A DNA stretch of 64,000 bases from contig JADJWY010000023.1 in assembly GCA_016716085.1 (NCBI GenBank), positions 868,001 to 932,000 on the forward strand, given 5' to 3'. The notes beneath the pieces were generated by a model. That model made no database searches. It worked only from the letters and a program-made list of their open reading frames with translations, and was not told the DNA's origin. The translations under genes and the position numbers were made by a program. Of the stretch, positions 1 to 7,953 are shown in pieces. This stretch comes from Hahellaceae bacterium (lineage in GTDB: Bacteria; Pseudomonadota; Gammaproteobacteria; Pseudomonadales; Oleiphilaceae). The stretch's first letter is position 1. Each line of letters begins with the position of its first letter.

Positions 1-186
1 TTCAACGGCTTTAACTGCGGCGCCGATCATGGCTTTAGCAATGGACACTTCCCGATCTCCCAGAAACGCCTTAGCCTCTTTCCCAAAGCTAATCTTTACC
101 AATTGCTCGTTCTGCTCTCCTACCGCCTGAAGAGCATAGTCGCCATTGGGTAATTGAATAATCTCGAACACGCCATGGGTAGCCAT
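1..186 (-). CDS. hypothetical protein, N-terminal part, runs off the left edge
   Basis: The frame is open for 62 codons from an ATG at 186 down to base 1, so only the N-terminus is in the window. The peptide begins MATHGVFEIIQLPNGDYALQ and then has a charged stretch and a small helix-like end (SIAKAMIGAAVKAVE). There is no signal peptide and no motif that I recognise. It lies 11 bases downstream of the 198-671 gene on the same strand, so the two are probably cotranscribed. The ATG is the first possible start after the stop of the neighbour. Function unknown. Confidence 0.6.
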   Translation of the reverse strand, partial: MATHGVFEIIQLPNGDYALQAVGEQNEQLVKISFGKEAKAFLGDREVSIAKAMIGAAVKAVE

Positions 187-197
187 TGCGAACCTCT

Positions 198-671
198 CTA
201 ATACTGATAATTGTATTCCCGCAGTTGCGCAGCAAATGCAGACATTTGCCCCAGAATAAACGCTCCATCCTCAACAGGTGCCTCTGTGGAGCTAGCAATT
301 AAGCCGGGCACCGACGCCTCGCTCACCGCGGTTTGCCCCTTGTCCCCTGCCGGCGCCTGCATGCGACTCAACCCTCGCTCAAGCTCGTAGAGCCAACTAC
401 CAGGCGTCTTGGCCAAGTGCCTGAGCTGCACGATCCATTCAGACTCAAACCCGCTCTGTTCCGAGAGCTCTTTAAGTGTTTGAACCTTGTCGCGCAACTT
501 TCGTGTTTCACCCAATTCATTCAGCATACCGATATAGGCCTGTTGCATAAGCAACAGCATCCCCTGATGACAGGCAAGGCGATCAGAAACTTCAGTCACC
601 TGCTGACCGATCACCCACTGGCGTCTTGCCAAATAGAGCTTCTCATTGGTGTAGGAAATCCACTTACTCAA
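198..671 (-). CDS. small soluble protein, DUF6586-like
   Basis: 157 residues. The N-terminal half is helical and begins with a pattern of the type MSKWISYTNEKLYLARRQW, followed by a region rich in Leu, Gln and Met and then a Leu-Arg heptad-like stretch. The C-terminal third is a Pro/Ala/Ser linker ending in another helix (LGQMSAFAAQLREYNYQY). The start peptide and length resemble the DUF6586 family of pseudomonads and marine relatives, which has no known function. This is a recollection of family appearance, not a search. There is no signal peptide or membrane segment, so it should be cytoplasmic. It is first in a likely two-gene unit with the partial gene to the left. Confidence 0.55.
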   Translation of the reverse strand: MSKWISYTNEKLYLARRQWVIGQQVTEVSDRLACHQGMLLLMQQAYIGMLNELGETRKLRDKVQTLKELSEQSGFESEWIVQLRHLAKTPGSWLYELERGLSRMQAPAGDKGQTAVSEASVPGLIASSTEAPVEDGAFILGQMSAFAAQLREYNYQY

Positions 672-844
672 ACAGCACCTGATTCTGAAAAAAGCGCGAA
701 CTTACTCTCATTCTATCCCTATTCTCAATCAATTGCGCTATTGACAAGACTGACTTAATTGGGATTTTTCACCATGCAGTCTTCTTTTTTGCATCTATAC
801 TTGACCGTAGGGTAATTTTCTCAACACGGTGATAGGAATAAAAA

Positions 845-2206
845 ATGAAGTCTAACTGGAAACGCTCGCTAGGCCTGAGCGGATGGTTATGCGCGATCGC
901 TTTGAGCGGGCACGCTGCAGCGCCCCCTGACCAGGTGGCTCGTCTGGAACGTGACCTGACTCCGCTGGGTGCGGAAAGAGTGGGTAACGCGGAAGGCACT
1001 ATCCCAGCCTGGGATGGCGGGATCAAAGCCCCTCCCGCAACCTATATCTCAGGCGAGAACTACATTGACCCCTATGGCGACGACCCTGTTTCGTTAACGA
1101 TCACAAACGCAAACTATAACGAGTTCAAGGACAAGCTATCCGAGGGGCAAAAAGCGCTGTTCCAGACCTACCCCAGCTACACGATCAAGGTCTACCCCAC
1201 TCATCGAAGTGCCTCCTACCCCGAGACGGTGTACAAAGCCCTGATGAGAAATGCTGCTCAGGCCGAACTGCAAGAGCGTGGTACAGGGGTTAAGAATGCC
1301 CGCATGACAAGCCCTTTCCCCATACCCAAATCGGGAACGGAAGTTATCTGGAACCATATTCTTCGCTACCGCGGCAGCGAGACGGCCTTTCGCTCATCAT
1401 TCGCAACCGTGCAACCCGATGGCAGCTTTACGACGGTCACCTCGGATTACAATTACCTGTTTGTCTATGCCAATCCAGATGTCGATTTGAGCCGCATTGA
1501 AAACAAGATTTTCTATCTAAAAACCGATGTGGTGGCACCACCGAAACTGGCTGGCACCATGAATCTGGTGCACGAAACACTGGACCAAATTCGTTCTCCG
1601 CGCCAGGCCTGGCGTTATGAGGCCGGCCAGCGACGCTTGCGCCGGGTCCCTAACCTGGCCTATGACTCGGAAGCACCTAACAGCAACGGCCTGCGGTCGG
1701 TGGATCAGGTTGATATGTATAATGGGGCACCAGACCAGTATTCGTGGGAACTGCTCGGCAAAAAAGAAATCTACGTACCTTACAATGCCTACAAGTTGAT
1801 GCAGAAAGGTCTCAAGGCGGCTGAGATCATTCGGCCCAAGCATATTAATCAGGATTTGGCCCGTTACGAACTGCACCGGGTATGGGTAGTAGAAGGCTCG
1901 CTAAGAGTGGGTCTGAACCACATTTACTCCAAGCGACGCATGTACTTCGACGAGGATTCCTGGCAGATCTTACTTTCCGAGGAATACGATGATGCCGGCA
2001 AGCTTTGGCGGGCGGGCGAAGCTCACCTGGTTAACTACTACGAAGTACCGGCCCCCTGGACGACCATGGAAATTAATTACGACCTGAAAAGCGGGCGGTA
2101 CTTTGCCGATGGACTCGACAATGACGATGTTCAGCGCAACTTTTTCCCTCAGTTTTCAGAAAAGGATTTTTCCACCTCTGCGGTCAGGCGTGAAGCAAAA
2201 CGTTAG
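845..2206 (+). CDS. DUF1329 exported protein
   Basis: 453 residues with a Sec signal peptide: positive MKSNWKRS, hydrophobic core, and likely cleavage after GHAAA near residue 26. The mature part matches the DUF1329 pattern of proteobacterial periplasmic or outer-membrane-associated proteins: an early PLGAERVGNAEGTIPAWDGG stretch, a central region with RSPRQAWRYEAGQRRLRRVP, and a late YFDEDSWQILLSEEYDDAGK strand pair. The family is thought to fold like lipoprotein carriers of the LolA/LolB type and often sits beside RND-type exporters, but no exporter is present here. The start is chosen by TAGGA at 834-838. The gene is monocistronic and ends at a strong hairpin shared with htpG. The exact ligand is unknown. 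Confidence 0.85.
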   Translation: MKSNWKRSLGLSGWLCAIALSGHAAAPPDQVARLERDLTPLGAERVGNAEGTIPAWDGGIKAPPATYISGENYIDPYGDDPVSLTITNANYNEFKDKLSEGQKALFQTYPSYTIKVYPTHRSASYPETVYKALMRNAAQAELQERGTGVKNARMTSPFPIPKSGTEVIWNHILRYRGSETAFRSSFATVQPDGSFTTVTSDYNYLFVYANPDVDLSRIENKIFYLKTDVVAPPKLAGTMNLVHETLDQIRSPRQAWRYEAGQRRLRRVPNLAYDSEAPNSNGLRSVDQVDMYNGAPDQYSWELLGKKEIYVPYNAYKLMQKGLKAAEIIRPKHINQDLARYELHRVWVVEGSLRVGLNHIYSKRRMYFDEDSWQILLSEEYDDAGKLWRAGEAHLVNYYEVPAPWTTMEINYDLKSGRYFADGLDNDDVQRNFFPQFSEKDFSTSAVRREAKR

Positions 2207-2230
2207 CCTGAGCCTCAACTGAAAAAGCAA

Positions 2231-2256
2231 AGAGCCTCACAAGAGGCTCTTTTTTT
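2231..2256. terminator. bidirectional rho-independent terminator
   Basis: A perfect 8-bp stem (AGAGCCTC at 2231-2238 with GAGGCTCT at 2243-2250) closes a 4-base loop and is followed by six T on the plus strand. A-rich bases at 2222-2230 supply a shorter U run for the minus strand. It sits between the convergent ends of the DUF1329 gene (2206) and htpG (2278). Confidence 0.85.
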
Positions 2257-2277
2257 GTACCGAAATGGCGACCCGTA

Positions 2278-4194
2278 TCAACTACCCGCCATCTCAAGCA
2301 GCAGCGAGTTCAGGCGGGTGACATAGGTTGCCGGATCCTTGAGATGATCCCCTCCTGCCAGTCGGGCCTGGTCCAGCAGAATCCTCGCCAAATCACCGAA
2401 GCGCTGACCTTCCAAAGCCCCCAGCCGAACGACCAGCGGATGCTCCGGGTTGATCTCAAAGATCGGCTTGGTATCGGGCATCTTTTGCCCAGCGGCTTCC
2501 ATGATTCGGCGCATCTGCACGCCCATGTCATAATCATTAACGACCAGGCACGCTGGCGAATCCGTCAGGCGGTGTGTGACGCGGACATCCTGCACATCGT
2601 CTTTAAGCTCGTCCTTCAAACGCTTGAGCAAAGGCTCAGCCTGCTTCTCAGAGGCTTCCTGCTTTTGCTTCTCTTCTTCACTTTCCTGGCTACCCAGATC
2701 CAGTTCACCCTTTGCGATATCCTGGAACGATTTGCCATCATATTCGGTGAGGTAGCTCATCAGCCACTCATCAACGCGGTCATGCAGCACTAACACTTCG
2801 ATTTCCTTCTTGCGGAAAATCTCCATGTGTGGGCTGTGCAAGCCAGCCGCGTAGGTCTCGGCGGTAATGAAGTAAATCTTGTCCTGACCGCCCTTCATAC
2901 GACGAATGTAATCGTCCAAAGACTGGTTGACTTCGCCGCTTGCCTCCTGGGTCGACGCAAAGCGCAGCAGTTTCGCAATTTTTTCGCGGTTGGCATGATC
3001 CTCAGCAGGCCCTTCTTTCAGGACTGAGCCAAATTCCTTCCAGAAGCCCTGGTATTTTTCCGGCTCATCAGAGGCCAGCTTGGTCAGCATATCCAGCACC
3101 CGCTTGGTCAGTGCCGATTTCATGCTTTCCACAGCCTTGTCAGACTGAAGAATCTCACGCGACACGTTGAGCGACAGGTCGTTGGAGTCTACGACACCTT
3201 TGACAAACCGCAGGTAAAGCGGCAGAAACTGCTCCGCCTGATCCATAATGAAAACACGCTGAACATACAGCTTGAGGCCTCGTGGGGCGTCACGATTCCA
3301 CAGGTCGTAGGGTGCTTTAGCCGGTAGATACAACAAGCTGGTGTAATCAAGCTTACCCTCTACCCGGTTGTGAGCCCAGGACAAGGGATCTGCAAAATCG
3401 TGAGAAATGTGCTTGTAAAATTCCTTGTATTCCTCGTCCTTGATATCACTCTTGGGCAAGGTCCAGAGTGCAGTTGCGGCGTTGACCGTGATGAACTCCG
3501 GCACGTCAACTACGTCCTTTTCTTCCTCTTTCTCGGCAGGAGGCACCTGCTTCAGCATCTGCACCGGAAAAGAGATATGGTCAGAGTATTTTTTGATCAG
3601 CGACTGAAGCTTCCAATGGCTGGCGAATTCTTTAGCATCGTCTTTCAGATGCAGAACGATGCGGGTACCGCGCTCGAGAAGATCAACCGGCTCGATGCTG
3701 AACTCTCCTTCACCGCGACTTTCCCAGTGAACACCCTGCGCGGCACTCTCCCCCGCCTTGCGGGTAAACACTTCCACACGGTCTGCAACGATGAAGGCAC
3801 TGTAAAAACCTACTCCGAATTGACCGATCAATTTACTGTCTTTTTTCTGGTCACCTGTCAGGTGAGACAGAAATTCAGCCGTGCCGGAGCGAGCAATCGT
3901 GCCGAGGTTCTCGACAACGTCCTGCCGATTCATCCCGATACCGTTATCGGTTAGGGTCAGTGTGTTGGCTTTCTCATCAAATTCCAGTCGAATCTTGAGA
4001 TCACTGTCATTCTCATACAGCGACGCTTCCGCCAGCGCCTTAAAACGCAGCTTGTCCAATGCATCAGAGGCGTTGGAAACCAGCTCGCGTAAAAAAATTT
4101 CCTTATTGCTGTAGAGCGAGTGAATCATCAGATGAAGCAATTGCTTCACCTCAGTCTGGAATCCCAGCGTTTCTTTTTGCGTTTCGGTCGTCAT
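2278..4194 (-). CDS. htpG: chaperone protein HtpG (Hsp90)
   Basis: 638 residues, the usual size for bacterial Hsp90. It is an ATP-dependent homodimeric cytoplasmic chaperone. The GHKL ATPase signatures are intact: ELVSNASDA at 37-45, DNGIGM at 83-88 and the lid motif GQFGVGF at 124-130. The middle domain carries the catalytic loop region [10 protein letters not shown], and the C-terminal dimerisation part follows a charged linker rich in Glu, Lys and Gln ([17 protein letters not shown]). The ATG at 4194 has AGGAGC upstream. A sigma-32-type promoter lies at 4262-4287, so induction by heat is expected. The gene stands alone and converges on the DUF1329 gene. Confidence 0.98.
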
Positions 4195-4261
4195 GGGTAT
4201 TGGCTCCTGATTACTCGTCAGTCAAATTCGGCGCTCGCCGATCAATGCGTGTGACGACAAT

Positions 4262-4287
4262 GTGGGGGCAGGAATCCAATTTACAAG
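4262..4287 (-). promoter_or_regulatory. heat-shock (sigma-32) promoter of htpG
   Basis: Read on the minus strand, CTTGTAA (4287-4281) is followed by 13 bases and then CCCCACAT from 4267. The RpoH consensus is CTTGAAA, 13-14 bases, CCCCAT. The predicted transcript starts near 4255, leaving a leader of about 60 bases before the htpG ATG at 4194. Confidence 0.7.
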
Positions 4288-4337
4288 GGGGGCACGAGGA
4301 GGAGTTGGTGAGCACTCACCAACTCATTATCGTCGAC

Positions 4338-4772
4338 TCAGACGCGGGCTTCGCGCGCCGGGTGCCCGCGGCGGGCACGGTAGGTAAACAACGACACGAT
4401 ATTGCTATCCACATGACGATCTGTGTGAGATTCGGCCATGGAAGCGGTGTTCACAGGCTGCACGACTTCAGACACGGCAGGCGACTGGACAGGCTGGCTT
4501 TCCATCTGTTGCAGGCCCGTGAGCGCGCCACGAAGGTCATGCAGAGACTCATGCATCATTTGACTGACTTTGATGCAACTGGCCATGGGGGAGCGCGACA
4601 TCTGACGTGTGGCATCCACTTTGAACTGAAGCCCTCGCAGGCGTCGCTGCAACCGTTCAGGCGCCGAAGCGATGATGTCCTCGATCAATTCCGCTCGCAG
4701 CTTCTCGAGCTGCTCAGGACGCTTGGATGCCATATCCAACAGAACATCAAACTCTGGAAGTTCCTTTTTCAT
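4338..4772 (-). CDS. DUF3135 domain protein
   Basis: 144 residues from the ATG at 4772, which has a strong AAGGAGG six bases upstream. The frame is open ten codons further up (to 4802), but nothing supports that start. The body carries the DUF3135 pattern: LPEFDVLLDMASKRPEQLEK, then a Leu/Arg helix with ASAPERLQRRLRGLQFKVD, then a segment ending SCIKVSQMMHESLHDL. A variable Pro/Ser/Val tail ends in an Arg-rich patch. This small cytoplasmic family has no established function. A phased array of GTAAC/GTTAC pentamers lies 125-180 bases upstream and may control it. Confidence 0.8.
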   Translation of the reverse strand: MKKELPEFDVLLDMASKRPEQLEKLRAELIEDIIASAPERLQRRLRGLQFKVDATRQMSRSPMASCIKVSQMMHESLHDLRGALTGLQQMESQPVQSPAVSEVVQPVNTASMAESHTDRHVDSNIVSLFTYRARRGHPAREARV

Positions 4773-4896
4773 CACTGCCTCCTTCCTGGCCCAATCACCC
4801 ATAGAGCGCCTCGAACCCGGAACAAATACTGACCAAATTTTGCACCGTCAGGGGCAGTCTACCGCGACTATCTGGAGCTGTATAGTAGGCATTTCG

Positions 4897-4951
4897 GTTA
4901 CAACGCACTACTTTATGTAACCTAATGTAACCATGCGTTACCATTCGTTAC
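4897..4951. promoter_or_regulatory. 10-bp-phased array of GTTAC/GTAAC sites
   Basis: Exact pentamers start at 4897 (GTTAC), 4917 (GTAAC), 4927 (GTAAC), 4937 (GTTAC) and 4947 (GTTAC), all in the same 10-bp phase. A degenerate ACTAC lies at the skipped 4907 position. The inner pair, GTAAC-N5-GTTAC at 4927-4941, is a perfect inverted repeat, and the outer pair is symmetric around the same centre. The array lies upstream of the DUF3135 gene and downstream of the AarF-like gene, both on the minus strand. It looks like a cooperative operator on one face of the helix; the regulator is unknown. Confidence 0.5.
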
Positions 4952-5047
4952 ACGCAAACCAAGCAAAATCAGATACTTATGCCCCTGAAATCAGGACACC
5001 TCATTTCTGTAAAATTTTGATAAAAATCAACTTTAACGTGAAGCTGG

Positions 5048-7015
5048 TCAGGATGGCGTTGTCGTCAGACGCTTCTGTAACTCTCGCCATTCAACTTTGA
5101 TGCGATCTTTAACCAAACGCAGAGGAAACATGGCAACACCCGAAAGCAGATCGGTGGCCAGTCGTGTACGAGGCACGCCATCGTACAGGGCCATATAGGA
5201 ACCTGCCATCGCCGTCAAAGAACGGCTCAGATGCAAGTAATCGCTCTGGATGATGATTCCAAGCTGGTAGGTGTTGGACATGAGGTGCATGATACTCTGC
5301 AGTCGTCGGTGCAACCCCGGCACACCCTCTTCGATCAGAATACGTACACTGTTTTCCTCCAGGGGCCGAACCTGCTTTTTCTCCAGCGTCTGACGCAAAG
5401 CCTCCCGAATTCCATCCCGCTTGGCCTGGTTTTCCTCCGGGTGGGTGCTCATGCCGATCAGCGAGTCCGCAAGCTTGTCCACATCAGCCGCCAGCGCGCC
5501 GATCAGATACTGGCGCACCAGCGCCCATTTATTTTTCATGTCGACCGTATTGCCCCAGTCGATGAGATACAGCATCCCCTCAGGTGAGACGAGAATATTG
5601 CCAGGATGGAGATCCCCATGAAATTCCTGGTAGACAAAGATGTGTTGCAATACGGTATATAAGAAAGCATCTGCAACTTTGCGCTGAACTTTCTCCCGAT
5701 CCAGCGCGGTGAGTTCTTTCACCAGTTGACTGACGGAGAGCGCATTCTGAAGATATTCCATCTCGATAATACGCCCCTTGACACTGTAGAGTTCTGGCAC
5801 AGACCAATACTCACTGTCACGGGACAGGTCGGCAAAGCGCTTTTGTACATCGGCTTCACTCTGGAAGTTCAGCTCTTGCTCAAACCCCTTGGTGAATTCC
5901 TTGACCTGTTTGGACATCGACTCCAGAAACGGCAGTATTTTGGAGTGCGGAGCCCAATACTGGCTGGAGATCAACATTAACTCCAGTGCCAGAGCGCCCA
6001 TCTGGAATTCCCGCTCTAAATTATGACGCGCAACTTTGACGATGACAGGCACCAATACTTCCATGCCATCACGGACAACCGGCTTTTTAGCGACAAAGAC
6101 CGAGCCAATTGAGCCGGATCGCAATGGGCGGGTCGCGTCGAAACCGAAATAGATGTCGTGCGGCGATTTCCCCATCGAATCATAGAAGGCCTGGAAAACC
6201 TCCTCTTCTGTCATGGGCGAAACGTCCTGCTGGAATATTTTCAGCTCCTTCGCAATTTCCTCTGGCAGAAAATCGGAATTCGCGGCGGCCACCTGGGCCA
6301 TTTTAATAAACAGGGGACCGAACTCTCTGACCATTTGCGCCACAATCTGCGCCTGTGCAGAAAAATCTCTTGGATCGGTCTGCAGGAAAGGCTTGATGTA
6401 ACGGATGGCTCGAATCTGGCGTTTAAGGATGATGGCATCACTACGCAACACCCGCGCCTTATAGACCATATCCCCCAGAGCGGACTGATTCGAGCGTCGC
6501 AGGTGTTTGACCCGGTTGACCAGATCCAGCAGCAACGGCTCATACGTGCGCAACACAGAGCGAACGATGTCGAGGTTGAGTTCAACCAGCCCTTTCAGTT
6601 CCGGTGCACTGATCAGTTCATGGAAAAAGGTCCAGAACTCATCAACCACAACGTCGGGCACTTCAACCGGACTGCGGGCAATAACCTGGCGAACCAGAAA
6701 GCGCATCAGGCCTTCTGTCGTGTCCTCGTTAGGAATGATCTTGTAGCGCCGCAAGGCCTGCGTCAGGGAGCGGGAGTGTTCAGAAATCGGATGCTGGTAA
6801 AGCGCGACAAACAGCAAATCGAGCTCATGCGCAAGCGTTTCGCGCTGAACATCCTCTTCACTGATCAACAACTGAGCCAGGGGAACAAACGCTTTCGGCA
6901 GCTTCAAAGTGCTGAACGCAAGATCACCGACCCCCTTGAGCGCGTTTTCCGTCCGCTGCCTCAGGACAGGCAGGTTAATTTCAACGATATTTTTCTTATT
7001 TTCAGGATTCGACAT
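5048..7015 (-). CDS. ABC1/AarF (UbiB) family atypical kinase
   Basis: 655 residues. The C-terminal half is an ADCK/UbiB-type protein kinase-like fold: a KxGQ-equivalent at 238-241, a glycine-rich loop SGSIGSVF near 300-307, the ion-pair lysine in VPVIVKVARHN (Lys327), the HGDLHPGN catalytic loop at 466-473 and a DWG metal motif in LIDWGN at 484-489. The first 230 residues are a helical extension longer than in ordinary UbiB. The KxGQ motif reads KMAQ, with the usual Gly replaced by Ala. Known relatives support ubiquinone biosynthesis or lipid handling, but there are no ubi genes nearby, so the substrate is open. The ATG at 7015 is the first good start. The gene is divergent from the dehydrogenase at 7162. 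Confidence 0.85.
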   Translation of the reverse strand: MSNPENKKNIVEINLPVLRQRTENALKGVGDLAFSTLKLPKAFVPLAQLLISEEDVQRETLAHELDLLFVALYQHPISEHSRSLTQALRRYKIIPNEDTTEGLMRFLVRQVIARSPVEVPDVVVDEFWTFFHELISAPELKGLVELNLDIVRSVLRTYEPLLLDLVNRVKHLRRSNQSALGDMVYKARVLRSDAIILKRQIRAIRYIKPFLQTDPRDFSAQAQIVAQMVREFGPLFIKMAQVAAANSDFLPEEIAKELKIFQQDVSPMTEEEVFQAFYDSMGKSPHDIYFGFDATRPLRSGSIGSVFVAKKPVVRDGMEVLVPVIVKVARHNLEREFQMGALALELMLISSQYWAPHSKILPFLESMSKQVKEFTKGFEQELNFQSEADVQKRFADLSRDSEYWSVPELYSVKGRIIEMEYLQNALSVSQLVKELTALDREKVQRKVADAFLYTVLQHIFVYQEFHGDLHPGNILVSPEGMLYLIDWGNTVDMKNKWALVRQYLIGALAADVDKLADSLIGMSTHPEENQAKRDGIREALRQTLEKKQVRPLEENSVRILIEEGVPGLHRRLQSIMHLMSNTYQLGIIIQSDYLHLSRSLTAMAGSYMALYDGVPRTRLATDLLSGVAMFPLRLVKDRIKVEWRELQKRLTTTPS

Positions 7016-7086
7016 GGCGCCTGGAGAACTCTTTGTGAGGGAACTAGCTTAGCAATTTCAACGGAAGACAAAAAGTGACAGAATAC

Positions 7087-7105
7087 TAATGACTCACGGT
7101 CATTA
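7087..7105. promoter_or_regulatory. TetR-type operator
   Basis: TAATGAC, five bases, GTCATTA: a perfect 7-bp inverted repeat in the 146-bp gap between the divergent AarF-like gene (start 7015) and the dehydrogenase (start 7162). Size and symmetry are those of TetR-family operators, many of which respond to fatty acyl or other hydrophobic ligands. No regulator gene lies beside it. Confidence 0.5.
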
Positions 7106-7161
7106 TTAGTTTTTTGACTTTAATCCAATTCAGACTGGCAAAAACAGGACAATTGTACACT

Positions 7162-7938
7162 ATGAAAAACCAAACTGCGCTAATTACCGGTGCCTCCTCA
7201 GGCATCGGCCGGGCACTGGCCTTCGAATTCGCCAGCCATGGCTGGAACCTGGTACTCGTCGCCCGACGAGGCGCCCTGCTGGATCAGCTGGCGACTGACC
7301 TTCGCGCTATCCACAAGGTTGAGGTCAGCACGATTGCCTTCGACCTGACTGCCTCAAATGCCGCACGGGCATTACATGATGAAATCAGTTCGCGCAACCT
7401 GTCGATTGATTGCCTTGTCAACAACGCAGGTCGGGGACATTTCGGTGAGTTTATCGAACAGTCCTGGCAGACCGATGAGGAAACCATTCATCTCAACATC
7501 AGTGTGTTGACGTCCCTGTGCCATGTCTTTGCACCCGACATGGTAAAACGTCGCAACGGCTTTATCCTGAACATCGCCTCTATTGCAGGTTTTGTACCTG
7601 GCCCCAAGCTCGCGGTTTACCACGCCAGCAAAGCCTATGTTCTGTCTCTGTCCCAGGCCCTCCATGCCGAATTGAGCCCCTACAAGGTCAGCGTAACGGC
7701 CAGCTGTCCGGGTCCGACAGAATCAGAGTTTTTCGAGAAAGCGGGCACCCAAAAACTGAAGGCCTTGAGCTACCTGAAACTGATGCCCGCCGAAACCGTC
7801 GCCCACCAGGCTTACCAGGCAATGATGCATAGACGCCCAATTGTGGTACATGGATTGATGAATCGCCTGATGGCAGAGAGTCCCCGTCTCATGCCGAAAT
7901 CCTGGGTTGCCCCGCTATTGAAAACGTTCATGAAATAA
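7162..7938 (+). CDS. short-chain dehydrogenase/reductase
   Basis: 258 residues of the classical SDR family, cytoplasmic and NAD(P)-dependent. Visible signatures are the cofactor loop TGASSGIG at 9-16, NNAG at 87-90, the catalytic serine at 140 (NIAS), and Tyr153 and Lys157 in YHASK. An Arg pair after the second strand (VARRG) favours NADPH. The frame is open from 7114, but the ATG at 7162 starts the standard SDR first strand (MKNQTALITGASSG), so it is preferred. The closest general resemblance is to the YqjQ/DltE-like SDRs that often act on acyl or alcohol substrates. The upstream TetR-like operator suggests induction by a small ligand. The substrate cannot be told from sequence. Confidence 0.85.
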   Translation: MKNQTALITGASSGIGRALAFEFASHGWNLVLVARRGALLDQLATDLRAIHKVEVSTIAFDLTASNAARALHDEISSRNLSIDCLVNNAGRGHFGEFIEQSWQTDEETIHLNISVLTSLCHVFAPDMVKRRNGFILNIASIAGFVPGPKLAVYHASKAYVLSLSQALHAELSPYKVSVTASCPGPTESEFFEKAGTQKLKALSYLKLMPAETVAHQAYQAMMHRRPIVVHGLMNRLMAESPRLMPKSWVAPLLKTFMK

Positions 7939-7953
7939 TACGGCCCACGCGCT

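Noticed and set aside
3370..3954. 194-codon plus-strand frame
   Set aside because: Antisense of htpG; no independent support.
6158..7078. 306-codon plus-strand frame
   Set aside because: Antisense of the AarF-like kinase, with composition of a shadow frame and no domain.
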